Positions 54,836-64,000 of a DNA stretch of 64,000 bases are shown one piece after another. How positions within the stretch are numbered: the first letter of the stretch is position 1; each line of letters opens with the position of its first letter. The notes beneath the pieces were generated by a model. That model worked only from the letters and a program-made list of their open reading frames with translations. It was not told the DNA's origin and did not search any database. This DNA comes from Phlyctochytrium arcticum (taxonomy: Eukaryota > Chytridiomycota > Chytridiomycetes > Chytridiales > Chytridiaceae). The DNA lies in NCBI GenBank assembly GCA_025602905.1, contig JAHLKI010000003.1:744001-808000 (forward strand), read 5' to 3'. The translations under genes and the position numbers were made by a program.

Positions 54836-57800
54836 GTTGGTTTAAAGACACTGTACTTCCGCAGTTAGCATGGACACACGGACAAACTATGCGGGTCAGC
54901 AAAGGACCATATATATCCCTTGGACAGGATTCACAGGAAGGTCTGCACTGTATTGCTTTGTGTGTGTGTCAGATTTACAAGGATTCTCTGTTGAGTTTTT
55001 TCCATGGCATTGCAAATAAAAGGCAAAGTATATTTAAGCAAAAACGTCCAAAAATTGGTCGCATTTTGATAGATTGCTATGTTTGGGGAGTCTCCGTGGC
55101 CTTGAAGCCGCACCACCCCACACCATATGGTGCAATGGAGTGGTCACCAGTGGTGGGGCCCACCATATGGGGCCAGATGGTGCGGATTGGTGGTGACCAG
55201 TGGTGGCGCCCACCACTCCCACCATGGTGGTGACCACATGGTCACCACTGGTACAACAATCCAAAATGGTCACCATTGGTTCACAATCCCGCTGTATACG
55301 TTGAAGTTTGCGTTGTTGCTTGCCGTCCCATTAAGAATCTCCAAAACTTGGACAAATCCTCCATCCCGCAGCCCCACAATGATGTTTGGACGGCATTTAC
55401 CGCCATCATCCAATGTCAGGCGTCTCCAGTGGATGAATTGCCCAGTTCCCCTGACGGGCTGAGAACAACCTCGCTGATACGCCTCTGTGCTTGGGAACGG
55501 CACTGGATATTTGTAACGTTTTCCCCATAGTGAGCCAGGTGTTGTTTTGCTGTCATTGTTGTAGGTCTTTTTAAATCCAAAGCCAATCATGAACCAGATC
55601 AATCAAGGTGAAATGATGCGAATTGAACGACAACATAATTACCTAGTAGTTCTTGCAATGATTGATCATCAAAAAGTTCCTGCAAACCATCACCCCTACA
55701 TGTCCAGTGATCACCCTCTTTCCACCAGCCCCCGCAAAAGATATGTCAGATGGTGCGTTAGTTAGCAAAAAATCCGGCAACATTGTGCGATGGGTACTGC
55801 CGATTGGTGTGGATGATTTGCTCCCGAGTTACCCCGTTGTATGACTCAAACTTCTGGGACTCTGTCCCACGCGCAGGTCCAAATGTCCTGACCATTTCAA
55901 AAAGATGAACGAGCATATGGTACTTGCGGCATCCAAACAAGTCCGGGTCTATATTGCCTGTAGCGATGAAGAATTGTTGTGTTGCATTACGGAGAGTTTG
56001 AATATACTGATCCAGAATATTGATCTGAGCGACAAATATCAATGATCCGAGCGATGACCCAGTTTGGGGGTAGAATTCCGTCAAAGGCTAAATATGCAAT
56101 CTGGACCAGTGTACGAAAGTCTTTCCCAACTCCCGAGCGACCATACTGAATATATTGTAGTCCTTGCCTTTCAGCGGTCGGGAGAATCCTTATGACCGCA
56201 GAGCATCGATTTTCAAGGAAGCAGCGACTTTGTTTCCGGCACTCATCTGGTCAAGCGACGCGCGCAGGAGCCACTTGACCACTCCCAAGGAAAAGGTATG
56301 TAGGACCTCAACTGGAGTATCCCGATGTCCGTCGTATCCTCTTCCAAATCGAAAAACGCGGTTGATCAAGCGATCATCCAGTCCCAGCGCCTGACAATAA
56401 GCCGCCGTTTCTTCCAAAGTGTGGGTCTCCGCAAATTCGGCAATTTTGGTGATGTTGTAGGAAGTATACGCGCATGTGGTGCCGGTCGCTGTCTCTTGTG
56501 TACGAACTTGCTTTTGCCCTCGCGAGTTTGAGGTATTTGACCAAAGTGCTTCGCGTTGCATCCCAGGATCGAGGCCTGGGGCAGCTCAGGTACGCCGTCA
56601 ATGCCTCCACACTATCTAGCTTCCCACTCGCGTGGCAAAAGCGACAAAAGTGTAAACCTATGCCAATGGAAGTGTTGGAGCAAAGCTCAGCGTGCAAGGG
56701 GTTGTCACCCTGGATGCAAAAAAACACTGCCTATGGCTAGGACTTCTTCCCGTGCAATACTGTCGAAGGCGACAATTCCTTTCTCAAGGACTTCAACAAT
56801 GTCGTCAACAACTGCATCGGCCATTTCCAAAACGCTTGACTTATTGCAGGTAGCAATAAAATGTGTGTTGAAATCCTTGTTGATTTCGTCATGTGGTAAT
56901 CCGGCCAATTGCATGTACCAATTGTAAAAGCAGTTCCACTTCTTGGAAACGTTTCCTGATGCATCATCGCAATAGAGTACCAAAGGGACAAGGATGACTC
57001 GACGACCACCTGCCCTTACACACAGCTCGTTGACTTTTGTCAGGTTGAGAGACTCAAATCTCGCTGTAATACCGGCGTTGGGGAATGCCCAATGGTCCGT
57101 CAATAATGTATCCCTTCAGTATGCTCCTATTGATAGTAACGTCTCCTTCGAGAAAGTTGACCTCTCGTCAGATTTTCCCTTGCTTATTGATCCAAACGTT
57201 TTCGTCCTGGACAACCACTTCGAATCCTTCAACAAATAGGGCTGTTGTCACCAAACAGAAGTGTTTGATCCAGAGAAATCTCTCCAGTCCTCAACTTGGC
57301 ATACTCCTCAAGGTAGTTGTCAAATGAGCGATGTTTGATCATTGGAGTACGCAAAAACGGATCAGACGTCCATTTTTCAGACTGATACAGCTCAGAGATC
57401 ATGCCAGACGAGAGCTGTTGGACTTGGGTGCGGAGATGGCGGATGACAATTGGGTGGGCGATCTCCTGCTTCACGATGGCAGACGGTTTGTTGATTGTGA
57501 GAGGCACACCACGTCTTGTAGTTGTTTCAAATGATTCGACACCAATCTGCAGGGATAACAACACATTAGTCTGGGGTATCTGGGAATGTTAATATATTGA
57601 AAGAGTTAACTTTTACTGTTTCCCGATACATCTTCATTTTTTTCTTCATCGATTCCACGGCCAGGAGTTTTTATTGATGTTGGCGACCCCACCACCAAAC
57701 GTTTCCCAGAACCTTTTCGGACATACGGTGCCTTGGAATATGCATGAGCATGGCGCTCAATGCTTCAGATCAATTGGCGAACGGATAACAATAAGGATCG

Positions 57801-59157
57801 GGGGCCTCCTGTTCATTGTCGTCACTCTCGGAAGCTGTAGAGGACGCATCCGATGATTGCACTCCCATCCGACTACTGTCATCGGATGATTCATTGTCCG
57901 ATGACCAGGCACTTTCAGGCTGATTAGAGGCAATGAACACAGCTAGCTCTTCATTGGCTGCACCCAGTCTGATGTCTTCCAGGTGATCATGCAGGTTGAA
58001 ATTGTCTTGCTGGGCGGTGCCCTCTCTGAAAAGAGACAACGGCTCGAGGTGGTGGGTGGGTAATGGTGGAATGAATGTAGGGCGAGTTTAACGAGGAACT
58101 ACGCTCAGTGGGGGTTTGATCTATGGTGGAGGGAGTGGCCGATCTGACTCAATCAAAGTCCTGGAGGCCTTTTTGCCTGAGACAGATTTGCTGGGATACG
58201 GACCACTCATGTCGTTGGAGGCGCAAAAGAAAGTGTGGGGAGGTTTCATTACACACAGTGCAAAGCAGAAGGCCAGCTGAGGAAGGTTTTCAGACGCTCG
58301 AGTACTCGCCTGCAGAGAAGTCACTACTCTATTCCTCCGAGTCTGAGTTGCTGGAATAACCCTCCACGGCAACGGGAGGAAGACGTGGCAAGTTGAAGGT
58401 CAGGAAAAAAAGATGGGTCAGAAAGGCATGTTTTAGCGCTTTACGCTCACGGATGGGTCGAGTGAGTTTTTTGAGCAACAAACTTTCACTTTTCCAGTGG
58501 CGGGGCGTGAAGAAAAAAACTGGCCCAGATTCACTTGGTTGAGCCGACACAAATCCGGACACAGAAGCAACAAAGTGGTGAATTGTCGGAGCAACAAAAT
58601 GGTGAATTGTCAAATGGACACAACTGTTTGATCTTTACTTTTTCAACAGACAAATGTTTGTGGATGGGATGTAATTTTTGGTGGACAGCGATGTGACCAA
58701 AATGACGTTGTGGGAATGTACAAAACATCGGTTTGTGGCCTGGACATGAGATCTGTTGCTGTCTGGTTGAAAGTCCGACATTACCTCAGCAAAAGCGCGT
58801 CGTTTGTCAGTCATACAAAATTTTGATGTCAGCTGGACAAAAACAAAAAATTTATACAAATACAACAAAAGGGAGATTTGTGTGTGTATGCATCAAAACC
58901 TTTATAAGCTGGGATCCCGGAAAGGGATATATTGCCTCCGCGAGATTGTCTAACTCAGGACCCCATTCATACCATGCATTACAAAGGATGGCTGGACGAT
59001 ACCATCATCAGCAAATATCTTAAGTTGTACATCGAATGCTCTGAAAAGCGGATATTCCTGATGGATTCTCTGATCCCAACAGGTGCTTGTGACATGTTGA
59101 GTTCAAAGAAAGATCATGTGCCCACGAATATTGATTTCATTTACCACAGGGACTACA

Positions 59158-59340
59158 CACTATGGCACAGATGAACTTCATTTATGAACCGTGATGAACA
59201 CTATGGCACAGATGAACTTCATTTATGAACTTGGATGAACCAGGAAGTTCATCATTAATCATTTATGAACAGGGATGAACCATTTATGAACATGGATGTT
59301 CATCACAAATCATTTATGAACACAGGTGTTCATCACGTTT
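59158..59340. repeat. CACTA subterminal repeats
   Basis: At least five TTTATGAAC units, several in the form (GT)TCATCAC...CATTTATGAAC, in both orientations, plus a direct repeat of the terminal 41 bp. Typical of transposase binding sites near CACTA ends. Confidence 0.75.
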
Positions 59341-59649
59341 CATTCACAAACAATTGAGTCATCAGCTGCGCACCGCGCAGTCGTCGGCGGGGTTGTTAAA
59401 ATTTATGATGCACGACTTTGATGATGAAGACCTTGCAATAGCTTGAATTTTGGTATGCACAAGTAAAGAAATAAGAAAGAATGTAGCGTCTCTTTCCTTC
59501 GGACAGTCCATGGGTGGTCGGTATCTTGAAAATTTGCAACACGTGATAGAAACTTGAAACACATAGAAAAAAAAAAGTACAGAAAGTCAATGTTCTATTG
59601 ATTATACTTTAAAGCATACATACATTCTTCAATACTAAGTACCGATACA
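59341..59649. other. 5' leader of the CACTA transposase gene
   Basis: No ORF of note. ATTATACTTTAAAG at about 59602 could act as promoter. The ATG at 59650 follows AGTACCGATACA. Confidence 0.4.
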
Positions 59650-62600
59650 ATGAACAACACTGTCCAAGTCCCCTGCCCCATTCCCAACTGCCTAAGTACT
59701 ATCAGAGTGCATGATGGCGTTCTCTCGAACGTTTACAGGCATATCGAGCGTTGCCTGATGCGACGAAGGATGACAGACACCCAGCCGGAAGCATACCACT
59801 GTCCAATGTGCGAGACATCTCGATCCTTTGCCGCAAGAGACTATGCTCATTTTGTCCGAATACACTACCCTGCGCACATCCGCCCTGTTCGAGACCTAAC
59901 AAGCGAGGGGAGCCAAGTCAATAATCCAGGTACTGGTTTCAATCCTTACCTGCTAGTAACATTCTCTAACAACAGAAAATGTTTAGATCCTCTGAGTTCC
60001 GCACTATCCCAATTCGACAATTTGATTGCAACGACAGGGAGACCGGCCCACGACGGCTTCAACCAAAATTTGGGCGCACCTGAGCCAGAGCAGCAGGCGG
60101 ACGAGATGTCAAACCATTTTGCGGACTCCTCAGATATTTACGATGGCGATGCTGGTTTGGGTAACGATGACCCATCGCACGGTTCCGAAAGCAATGCAGC
60201 ACAGGAGGGTTGGGATAGTAACGACATATTCCATGGTCCAGAAGAAAATGCAGCACAGGAGGGTGTTGACCGCGATGAAATAGACCCCGGGGACGAGAGC
60301 AGTTCGGAAACTAGTACAAGTTCGAGCTCCAGCAACCACTCTTCCTCCCGCGATGAACCTGACGACGACCAGCCAAGCGACGGAAACCAGTTGACAAACA
60401 CTGGCTATGCTAGCCAGCAGATACTTTGGCGTCCAAGAGTTGCGCAGCCATTGCGCTTCACTCATAGGGATGAAGAGTTTGCGGAATTTATGCTGCACAC
60501 CTTGAAGCAGAAGTGGACACGGAGACAATACGAGTCGTTTTTTGCCCTCAAATTCATGACAGAAGGCGCCGCAAGTGGTCATGGCCTTCCGACAAAGCAC
60601 GAGACCGCCAAGCGAAGAGTAAAAAGACTGACATCTCCAGTAATTTCCATCAAAAAACTGCGCATCAACAATGTTAAATCACCGCTTCCGTACGTGCCTG
60701 TCAGCCAAGTGATCCAGTTCTGGTTCCTTCACCGTCATCTGGCAGAACTCATTGCTAGCGCGAATCGAGACTATACCCAGGCTCTGATTGCAGACGGAGT
60801 GTTGAATATGACAAGGGTGCAGATTCAGGAATACTACGCGCGCAAGTTCCCAGTAAAAACGGAAGCCCACACGGGGTATCAATGGGCCCTCAGCATCGTT
60901 GCAAGCCAAGACAAGTGGAGGTCTTGCTATGACCAAAACAACGGCAATGTCTTTTTCGTCCATCTTGTTGTGTTCATGGATGGTTTCAAAATCTACAAAC
61001 ATCGTTTGAAGAATATGCATATCCTGGCAATCAGCTTAGCAGAATTCGGCCACGGCATCCGCAATCGTTCGACATCCCATGCGATGGCACCAATAAGTCT
61101 TCTGGAACTAAGCCATGAGCTGGTTGTTGGCTTTGAATTTTGGGCAAACTTGCTGACAACTGAGATGGAAACCCTGAGTCGGGGATTTGATCTTTACAAC
61201 AGCGTGAGCGGACGAGTGGAGAAGTGCATACTGGTTATGCATTCCGTGATTGGGGACGGACCCGGTCGCACCAGCTTCCTTGGATTCAAGTCAAGTTCAG
61301 ATTTGAGTAAACGTATGTGCCACGACTGTGGGATCTTGCGAGAGCATCATCTTGAAATGTTTTTAAACCACGACGACCACCAGCAAAGATGCGAATGTAC
61401 TGCGCATCGGTGCTCAGAGCAGAGGAACGAAACGGCGGAAATCGTTACCAGACTCCGCGAGCAATGGCACAATATACGCCATGCAACGCATCCTCTTCGT
61501 ATTCACGCCGAACTCTTCGGAATTGCATACCCAAGCTCAGCCTGGCGATGGCCCGGACTTGATCCATGTTGCTTGGCCGCCGTAGACTTTCAGCATGCCG
61601 TTGGAGAGGGAGAAATCCAAAAGGAGTGGAAGGAGTTTTCGGAGGCGCTGGTCCTGGAATACGGTGAAGAGGGTTTCTGGAAACAATTCGACAAAAAGTA
61701 TCGATCTTTTGCATCCCAGCCATTTAATCGAATTTCGCAGCCGCAAGTTTCTAGTTGGAATCATTGGCGATTTGGCCAGACACATGAAAACAAGCTTACC
61801 TTCATCGTGCGGTCTATCGCAATCGTCCATTACTTCGTGCGCGACAAGCCCAATTTGAAACACAAGTGGGAGTCTTGGCTGGGTCATCGTACACGGGTGG
61901 AAATAATGTTGCGCCACCACCTTGAAAAGGAACTGCTGGGGCCACTGTACAGAATGACTATCGACGGAATTAAGCTTGGGACCGTGCTTTATGACGCTGG
62001 ATTCCTAACTATCAACTCACATTACTGTACCCATATTGCCGAACATACGTTGAGATTTGGCTGTCCGAGGGAGTTTTCAACGTTCGGATTCGAATCCTTG
62101 ATCTCGAAATTCAGTATGGGCAGAACTCGGAATACGAATCATCAATCACTGGCAAACTCAGCACTGGAAAATTTCTGGGTAGCAAATGTACTCGAAGCAA
62201 CAATCAATCCCCGAATTGGCGTGCGCGAAGACAACATGTGGCCTAACGAGTGCTCATACCTGGACCTGCCGGGGAATGAAGAACTGAGAGATATTGTCGG
62301 TCAATACTTAATGGATGATTGGCAAAACGCCAGCGTCCACTTACGATTTCGTCTCAGGTTCGTGGACTATCGGGAAGGCGACATCGTGGCATATTCGAGA
62401 AGAGCCACTGATCGAGTACAAATCAATTATCGTAATGTCCTGTTCGGCAGGCTGGTTTCGGGGGTTCATACTGAGTTCGCATCGGTGCTCGTTCTTCGTT
62501 CTTTGCCTGATTGCACCAATGACCCGCAAACACTGCTTCCGCGGCTGTCTCTGCAGGTCGGACCACTCGTAGCAGTTCCAGAATCTCGAGTCAAAGGTAG

Positions 62601-62688
62601 AGCTGGGGTTTGCCGGTTGGAGGCGGAGGGTGATGTTGAAGAAATGGGTAGTCTAGATTACTTAGTCGTCCATATAAACGGAATTTAG
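59650..62688 (+). CDS. CACTA/EnSpm transposase, intact
   Basis: One open frame of 1012 residues, the longest in the window, without introns or stops. The N terminus has two zinc-finger-like blocks (CPIPNC...HIERC and CPMCETS...HFVRIHYPAH). Then an acidic Ser-rich linker (about residues 150-255). The core contains VFFVHLVVFMDGFKIYKHRL (about 430-450, D-x-F-K of Tnp2-type transposases), VMHSVIGDGPGRTSFLGF, a Cys/His block MCHDCGIL...CECTAHRCSEQ, and near the C terminus HIAEHTLRFGCPREFSTFGF then NHQSLANSALENFWVANVLE, matching the H...G...E part of CACTA proteins. It cuts and joins the ends that begin CACTA. Probably functional. Confidence 0.85.
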   Translation: MNNTVQVPCPIPNCLSTIRVHDGVLSNVYRHIERCLMRRRMTDTQPEAYHCPMCETSRSFAARDYAHFVRIHYPAHIRPVRDLTSEGSQVNNPGTGFNPYLLVTFSNNRKCLDPLSSALSQFDNLIATTGRPAHDGFNQNLGAPEPEQQADEMSNHFADSSDIYDGDAGLGNDDPSHGSESNAAQEGWDSNDIFHGPEENAAQEGVDRDEIDPGDESSSETSTSSSSSNHSSSRDEPDDDQPSDGNQLTNTGYASQQILWRPRVAQPLRFTHRDEEFAEFMLHTLKQKWTRRQYESFFALKFMTEGAASGHGLPTKHETAKRRVKRLTSPVISIKKLRINNVKSPLPYVPVSQVIQFWFLHRHLAELIASANRDYTQALIADGVLNMTRVQIQEYYARKFPVKTEAHTGYQWALSIVASQDKWRSCYDQNNGNVFFVHLVVFMDGFKIYKHRLKNMHILAISLAEFGHGIRNRSTSHAMAPISLLELSHELVVGFEFWANLLTTEMETLSRGFDLYNSVSGRVEKCILVMHSVIGDGPGRTSFLGFKSSSDLSKRMCHDCGILREHHLEMFLNHDDHQQRCECTAHRCSEQRNETAEIVTRLREQWHNIRHATHPLRIHAELFGIAYPSSAWRWPGLDPCCLAAVDFQHAVGEGEIQKEWKEFSEALVLEYGEEGFWKQFDKKYRSFASQPFNRISQPQVSSWNHWRFGQTHENKLTFIVRSIAIVHYFVRDKPNLKHKWESWLGHRTRVEIMLRHHLEKELLGPLYRMTIDGIKLGTVLYDAGFLTINSHYCTHIAEHTLRFGCPREFSTFGFESLISKFSMGRTRNTNHQSLANSALENFWVANVLEATINPRIGVREDNMWPNECSYLDLPGNEELRDIVGQYLMDDWQNASVHLRFRLRFVDYREGDIVAYSRRATDRVQINYRNVLFGRLVSGVHTEFASVLVLRSLPDCTNDPQTLLPRLSLQVGPLVAVPESRVKGRAGVCRLEAEGDVEEMGSLDYLVVHINGI

Positions 62689-62874
62689 CCAGTCATGGTC
62701 GTTTTTGGTGATGTGTTTGCACTTCCAAAAGTTCTCGAAATTCCGGTTTTTCCGAGATTTAAAAAAGACGCGGTCTGAGATCATCTTCCCCCACCAACAT
62801 CAACCAATCACAACATCATCTACCAACTTTTCTCTCTCCACAACACCTTCAATCTTTCACACCCTCCACTCAAC
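62689..62874. other. spacer between CACTA genes
   Basis: 186 bp with no ORF; pyrimidine-rich before the next ATG, as expected for a fungal promoter or leader. Confidence 0.5.
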
Positions 62875-64000
62875 ATGCCCTCACAACGAGCTACTCGCTT
62901 CGCGAATGTCGATGAGTTCATGTCGCAAAACTCATCTGCCCAGAGATCGACCGCCACGACACCCCCGTTCCTCCAACCAGAGAATCGAACCCCGCGAAGG
63001 TCTCTGCCCCATTTTGGAGCAGAGAATCAAGCGAATCCTGTCACCGAACTCATGCTGGATCAATCTCTGCAACAATTCCGTGAAGATCTGTTATTCGACC
63101 TCAAAGACTTGTTCAGAGAACAGGTGGAGGATTTTGTGAATGACGCCTTGGATTCTAAGCTAAGAGTCCTATTGAAATCAATGTGTCAATACATTGACAA
63201 CAAATTCGAAACTTTTAACCAGTCCCCAAATAGCAAACCTCAAGCAGCAAAGGCTGGTCCACCCAGAGAAATGCGTCAAATCGCTCGTGACTTTTTAACT
63301 CATATCCCGAACTTCTCTTGTCTGACTTACGACAAACTCATACATTTCGGAATGAGTCGCAGTAATATTCCTGAATTACTGGCCTCACTTGTGGAGCGGG
63401 AGCCCACGAAAGATTACTCTTTTCTTGACGATGTCTATAACAAATACAGCCAACGGTTCCCAGACATTTTAGAACACGACAAAAAACATTTCTACACGGC
63501 AGTTCGGGACATTGTTTACAACAAATTTTTCAACGGCAAGCGTTCTCAACAAAACACGCCAGGGCCGCTGAAGGATGTCACGAATCTCTTGCGTCCAACA
63601 CCTCCTACCGCTACCAATGCCAACACCAGTTCCCGGACATTGCCATGCGCCCGAGTCGATGCTCGCCGTACCTCATGTGACTTATCTGACTCGGACGAGG
63701 AGCCGTTGCAACCAAGCCGCAAACGACGTCACCAGGACCAGGACCTCATCCAAACTCCACAGAAACGATCCACCCCCGAAACGTGTCCCACCCCCGAAAC
63801 GTGTCCCACCAACGATCCTTCTACTCTCGACCCGTCTGCTGGATTACCTCCAGCTCGGTCATCTCCCGTTGACAACGACACCGATGCAATCAATGCGATC
63901 CAATCTCTTCTTGAACTACAACCGAATTCCCGGCCTCATTCTTCCCAACCTCATCACCACTCTCGCCCCGCTCGTCCCAATCAAGATTCCCAACCTCGCC
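62875..64000 (+). CDS. Second ORF of the CACTA element, unknown, incomplete
   Basis: Open from ATG 62875 to the window end (375 codons, no stop). It starts MPSQRATRFANVDEFMSQNS. Residues about 60-115 form a Leu/Phe/Asp-rich helix (LQQFREDLLFDLKDLFREQV). A compact domain follows (REMRQIARDFLTHIPNFSCL, LIHFGMSRSNIPELLASLVE, DDVYNKYSQRFPDILEHDKK, HFYTAVRDIVYNKFFNGKRS). Then a Pro/Ser/Thr-rich, probably disordered tail with a KRRH nuclear-signal-like stretch and a TPETCP direct repeat. I know no family for it. Position and orientation suggest the DNA-binding accessory protein of the CACTA element. Confidence 0.6.
   Translation, partial: MPSQRATRFANVDEFMSQNSSAQRSTATTPPFLQPENRTPRRSLPHFGAENQANPVTELMLDQSLQQFREDLLFDLKDLFREQVEDFVNDALDSKLRVLLKSMCQYIDNKFETFNQSPNSKPQAAKAGPPREMRQIARDFLTHIPNFSCLTYDKLIHFGMSRSNIPELLASLVEREPTKDYSFLDDVYNKYSQRFPDILEHDKKHFYTAVRDIVYNKFFNGKRSQQNTPGPLKDVTNLLRPTPPTATNANTSSRTLPCARVDARRTSCDLSDSDEEPLQPSRKRRHQDQDLIQTPQKRSTPETCPTPETCPTNDPSTLDPSAGLPPARSSPVDNDTDAINAIQSLLELQPNSRPHSSQPHHHSRPARPNQDSQPR

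Larger units (their letters stand above)
49099..55290 (-). mobile_element. Different Plavaka-like transposon nested in copy B
   Basis: About 6.2 kb. Both ends share ACCAATGGTG-type inverted termini and carry blocks of TGGT(C/G)ACCA motifs (49105-49260 and 55110-55285), which look like subterminal binding sites. GCTG at 49095-49098 and 55291-55294 may be a target duplication, but the exact ends are uncertain by a few bases. It carries a transposase gene (51912-54835, minus) and a second gene (about 49840-51042, minus). Removing it rejoins the transposase frame of copy B approximately. Confidence 0.7.
48650..58391 (-). pseudogene. Plavaka-like transposase, copy B, split and decayed
   Basis: Inverse homologue of the gene at 35214-39123. 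The start codon is TTG (58389-58391) where copy A has ATG, and TAG follows within 25 codons. Preserved parts include VPLVLYCDDASGNVSKKWN, HFIATCNKSSVLEMADAVVD (the frame is intact here where copy A has extra bases), HFCRFCHASGKLDSVEALTA, FGRGYDGHRDTPVEVLHTFS and TESQKFESYNGVTREQIIHT. The gene is cut between the parts NANFNVYS (about 55296) and WILVQRFELTHESH (about 49090) by the nested element. Confidence 0.75.
46187..58888 (-). mobile_element. Plavaka-like transposon, copy B (inverse to A)
   Basis: Same family as copy A, opposite orientation. Ends: TACACACCCAGA at 46187 and TGTGTGTA at 58888, matching the termini of A. It is 12.7 kb, or about 6.5 kb without the nested element at about 49099-55290. 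Contents from its 5' end (right to left): transposase (58391 to about 48650) and the second gene (47802-46533). The host gene frame appears to continue from ...TDT (46186) to CIKTF (58889) with no obvious target duplication. Confidence 0.75.
34548..59157 (+). pseudogene. Intron-rich gene, possibly Ulp1-like, cut by two Plavaka-like elements
   Basis: Plus-strand gene in three remaining blocks: 34548-34740, 44854-46186 and 58889-59157, ended by the CACTA element. The first block has two tandem introns, then GAIERSHPETKKGLWAKLRA. The middle block has QLNSFLKETTMAFNHERHSV, a 59-nt intron, YFTEYQLENINCEMDTRLRK, another intron, and later IRIPTIQELAQGWSTETP. The third block reads CIKTFISWDPGKGYIASA and HYKGWLDDTIISKYLKLY, the last like the start of a Ulp1/C48 protease domain. 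The catalytic residues are not visible. Four introns carry the palindromic motif. Function is uncertain; the blocks may also come from a large mobile-element gene. Confidence 0.4.
59158..64000 (+). mobile_element. CACTA (EnSpm) transposon, right end outside window
   Basis: Begins with the diagnostic terminus CACTATGGCACAGATGAACT at 59158. The first about 41 bp are repeated at 59199. Next come subterminal palindromic repeats of the type TTCATTTATGAAC and GATGAACC (59170-59335). It contains an intact transposase (59650-62688) and a second plus-strand ORF (62875 onward). ACA at 59155-59157 would be the 3-bp left target copy. It interrupts the Ulp1-like frame just after HRDYT. Confidence 0.82.

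Noticed and set aside
34741..58888. Reading copies A and B as one giant transposon with 6.6-kb terminal inverted repeats
   Set aside because: Each copy has its own pair of short inverted ends (34741/44853 and 46187/58888), and the middle block continues the flanking gene, so two separate insertions fit better.
58907..58925. GATCCCGGAAAGGGATATATTG as another intronic palindrome
   Set aside because: It reads through as coding (SWDPGKGYIASA) and the half-sites match poorly, so it was left out of the motif count.
1..64000. rRNA, tRNA or riboswitch genes
   Set aside because: No stretch with the expected conserved blocks was recognised on either strand by eye; a covariance-model scan would settle it.

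Overview
This is transposon-rich nuclear DNA of a filamentous fungus. Short GT-AG introns of about 55-70 nt, Harbinger elements with SANT/Myb partner genes, Plavaka-type and CACTA transposases, Crypton-like Ndc10/GCR1_C recombinases and Ty1/copia remains together suggest a basidiomycete; I cannot name the genus. I see no rRNA, tRNA or CRISPR and no clearly intact single-copy host gene. Almost every kilobase belongs to a mobile element, a decayed element or a gene cut up by elements.

Layout. (1) 202-6439: a Harbinger element (TSD TTA) with a second Harbinger element (1285-4428, TSD ATT) inserted in its transposase gene. (2) 7259-10380: a six-exon Crypton-like recombinase pseudogene. (3) 10941-12460: a frameshifted Pif1/Helitron-type helicase. 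(4) 12685-14369: an A/T-rich island with a D5-like primase-helicase fragment and a Cys-rich protein of large-DNA-virus type. (5) 14617-17438: remnants of copia gag, gypsy-like gag and a MULE FAR1 domain. (6) 17962-18361: a MITE. (7) 18916-30240, minus strand: a decayed multi-exon gene region (ParB-like and possible DUF6589-like parts), cut by a Harbinger element (21616-24277, TSD ATT) and a copia element (24991-29788, TSD ATCCA). (8) 30682-32237: a Tc1/mariner element. (9) 32801-34163: a second Crypton-like pseudogene.

(10) 34548-59157, plus strand: a second decayed intron-rich gene, possibly Ulp1-like, cut by two copies of the same Plavaka-like element in opposite orientation. Copy A (34741-44853) carries a nested Harbinger element (41135-44635). 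Copy B (46187-58888) carries a nested, different Plavaka-like element (about 49099-55290). Without these insertions A and B are each about 6.5-6.6 kb, with TACACACCC ends, a transposase gene and the same unknown second gene. (11) From 59158: a CACTA/EnSpm element with an intact 1012-residue transposase and a second ORF that runs off the window end.

The most unusual signal is a near-palindromic 22-bp motif (half-site TCAATATTCCC) in at least eleven places, nearly all inside intron-like segments of the two cut-up genes in (7) and (10). It looks like a family of related introns (introner-like) or a shared intronic site. Second is a Crypton recombinase whose catalytic-tyrosine position is exactly a TAA stop.
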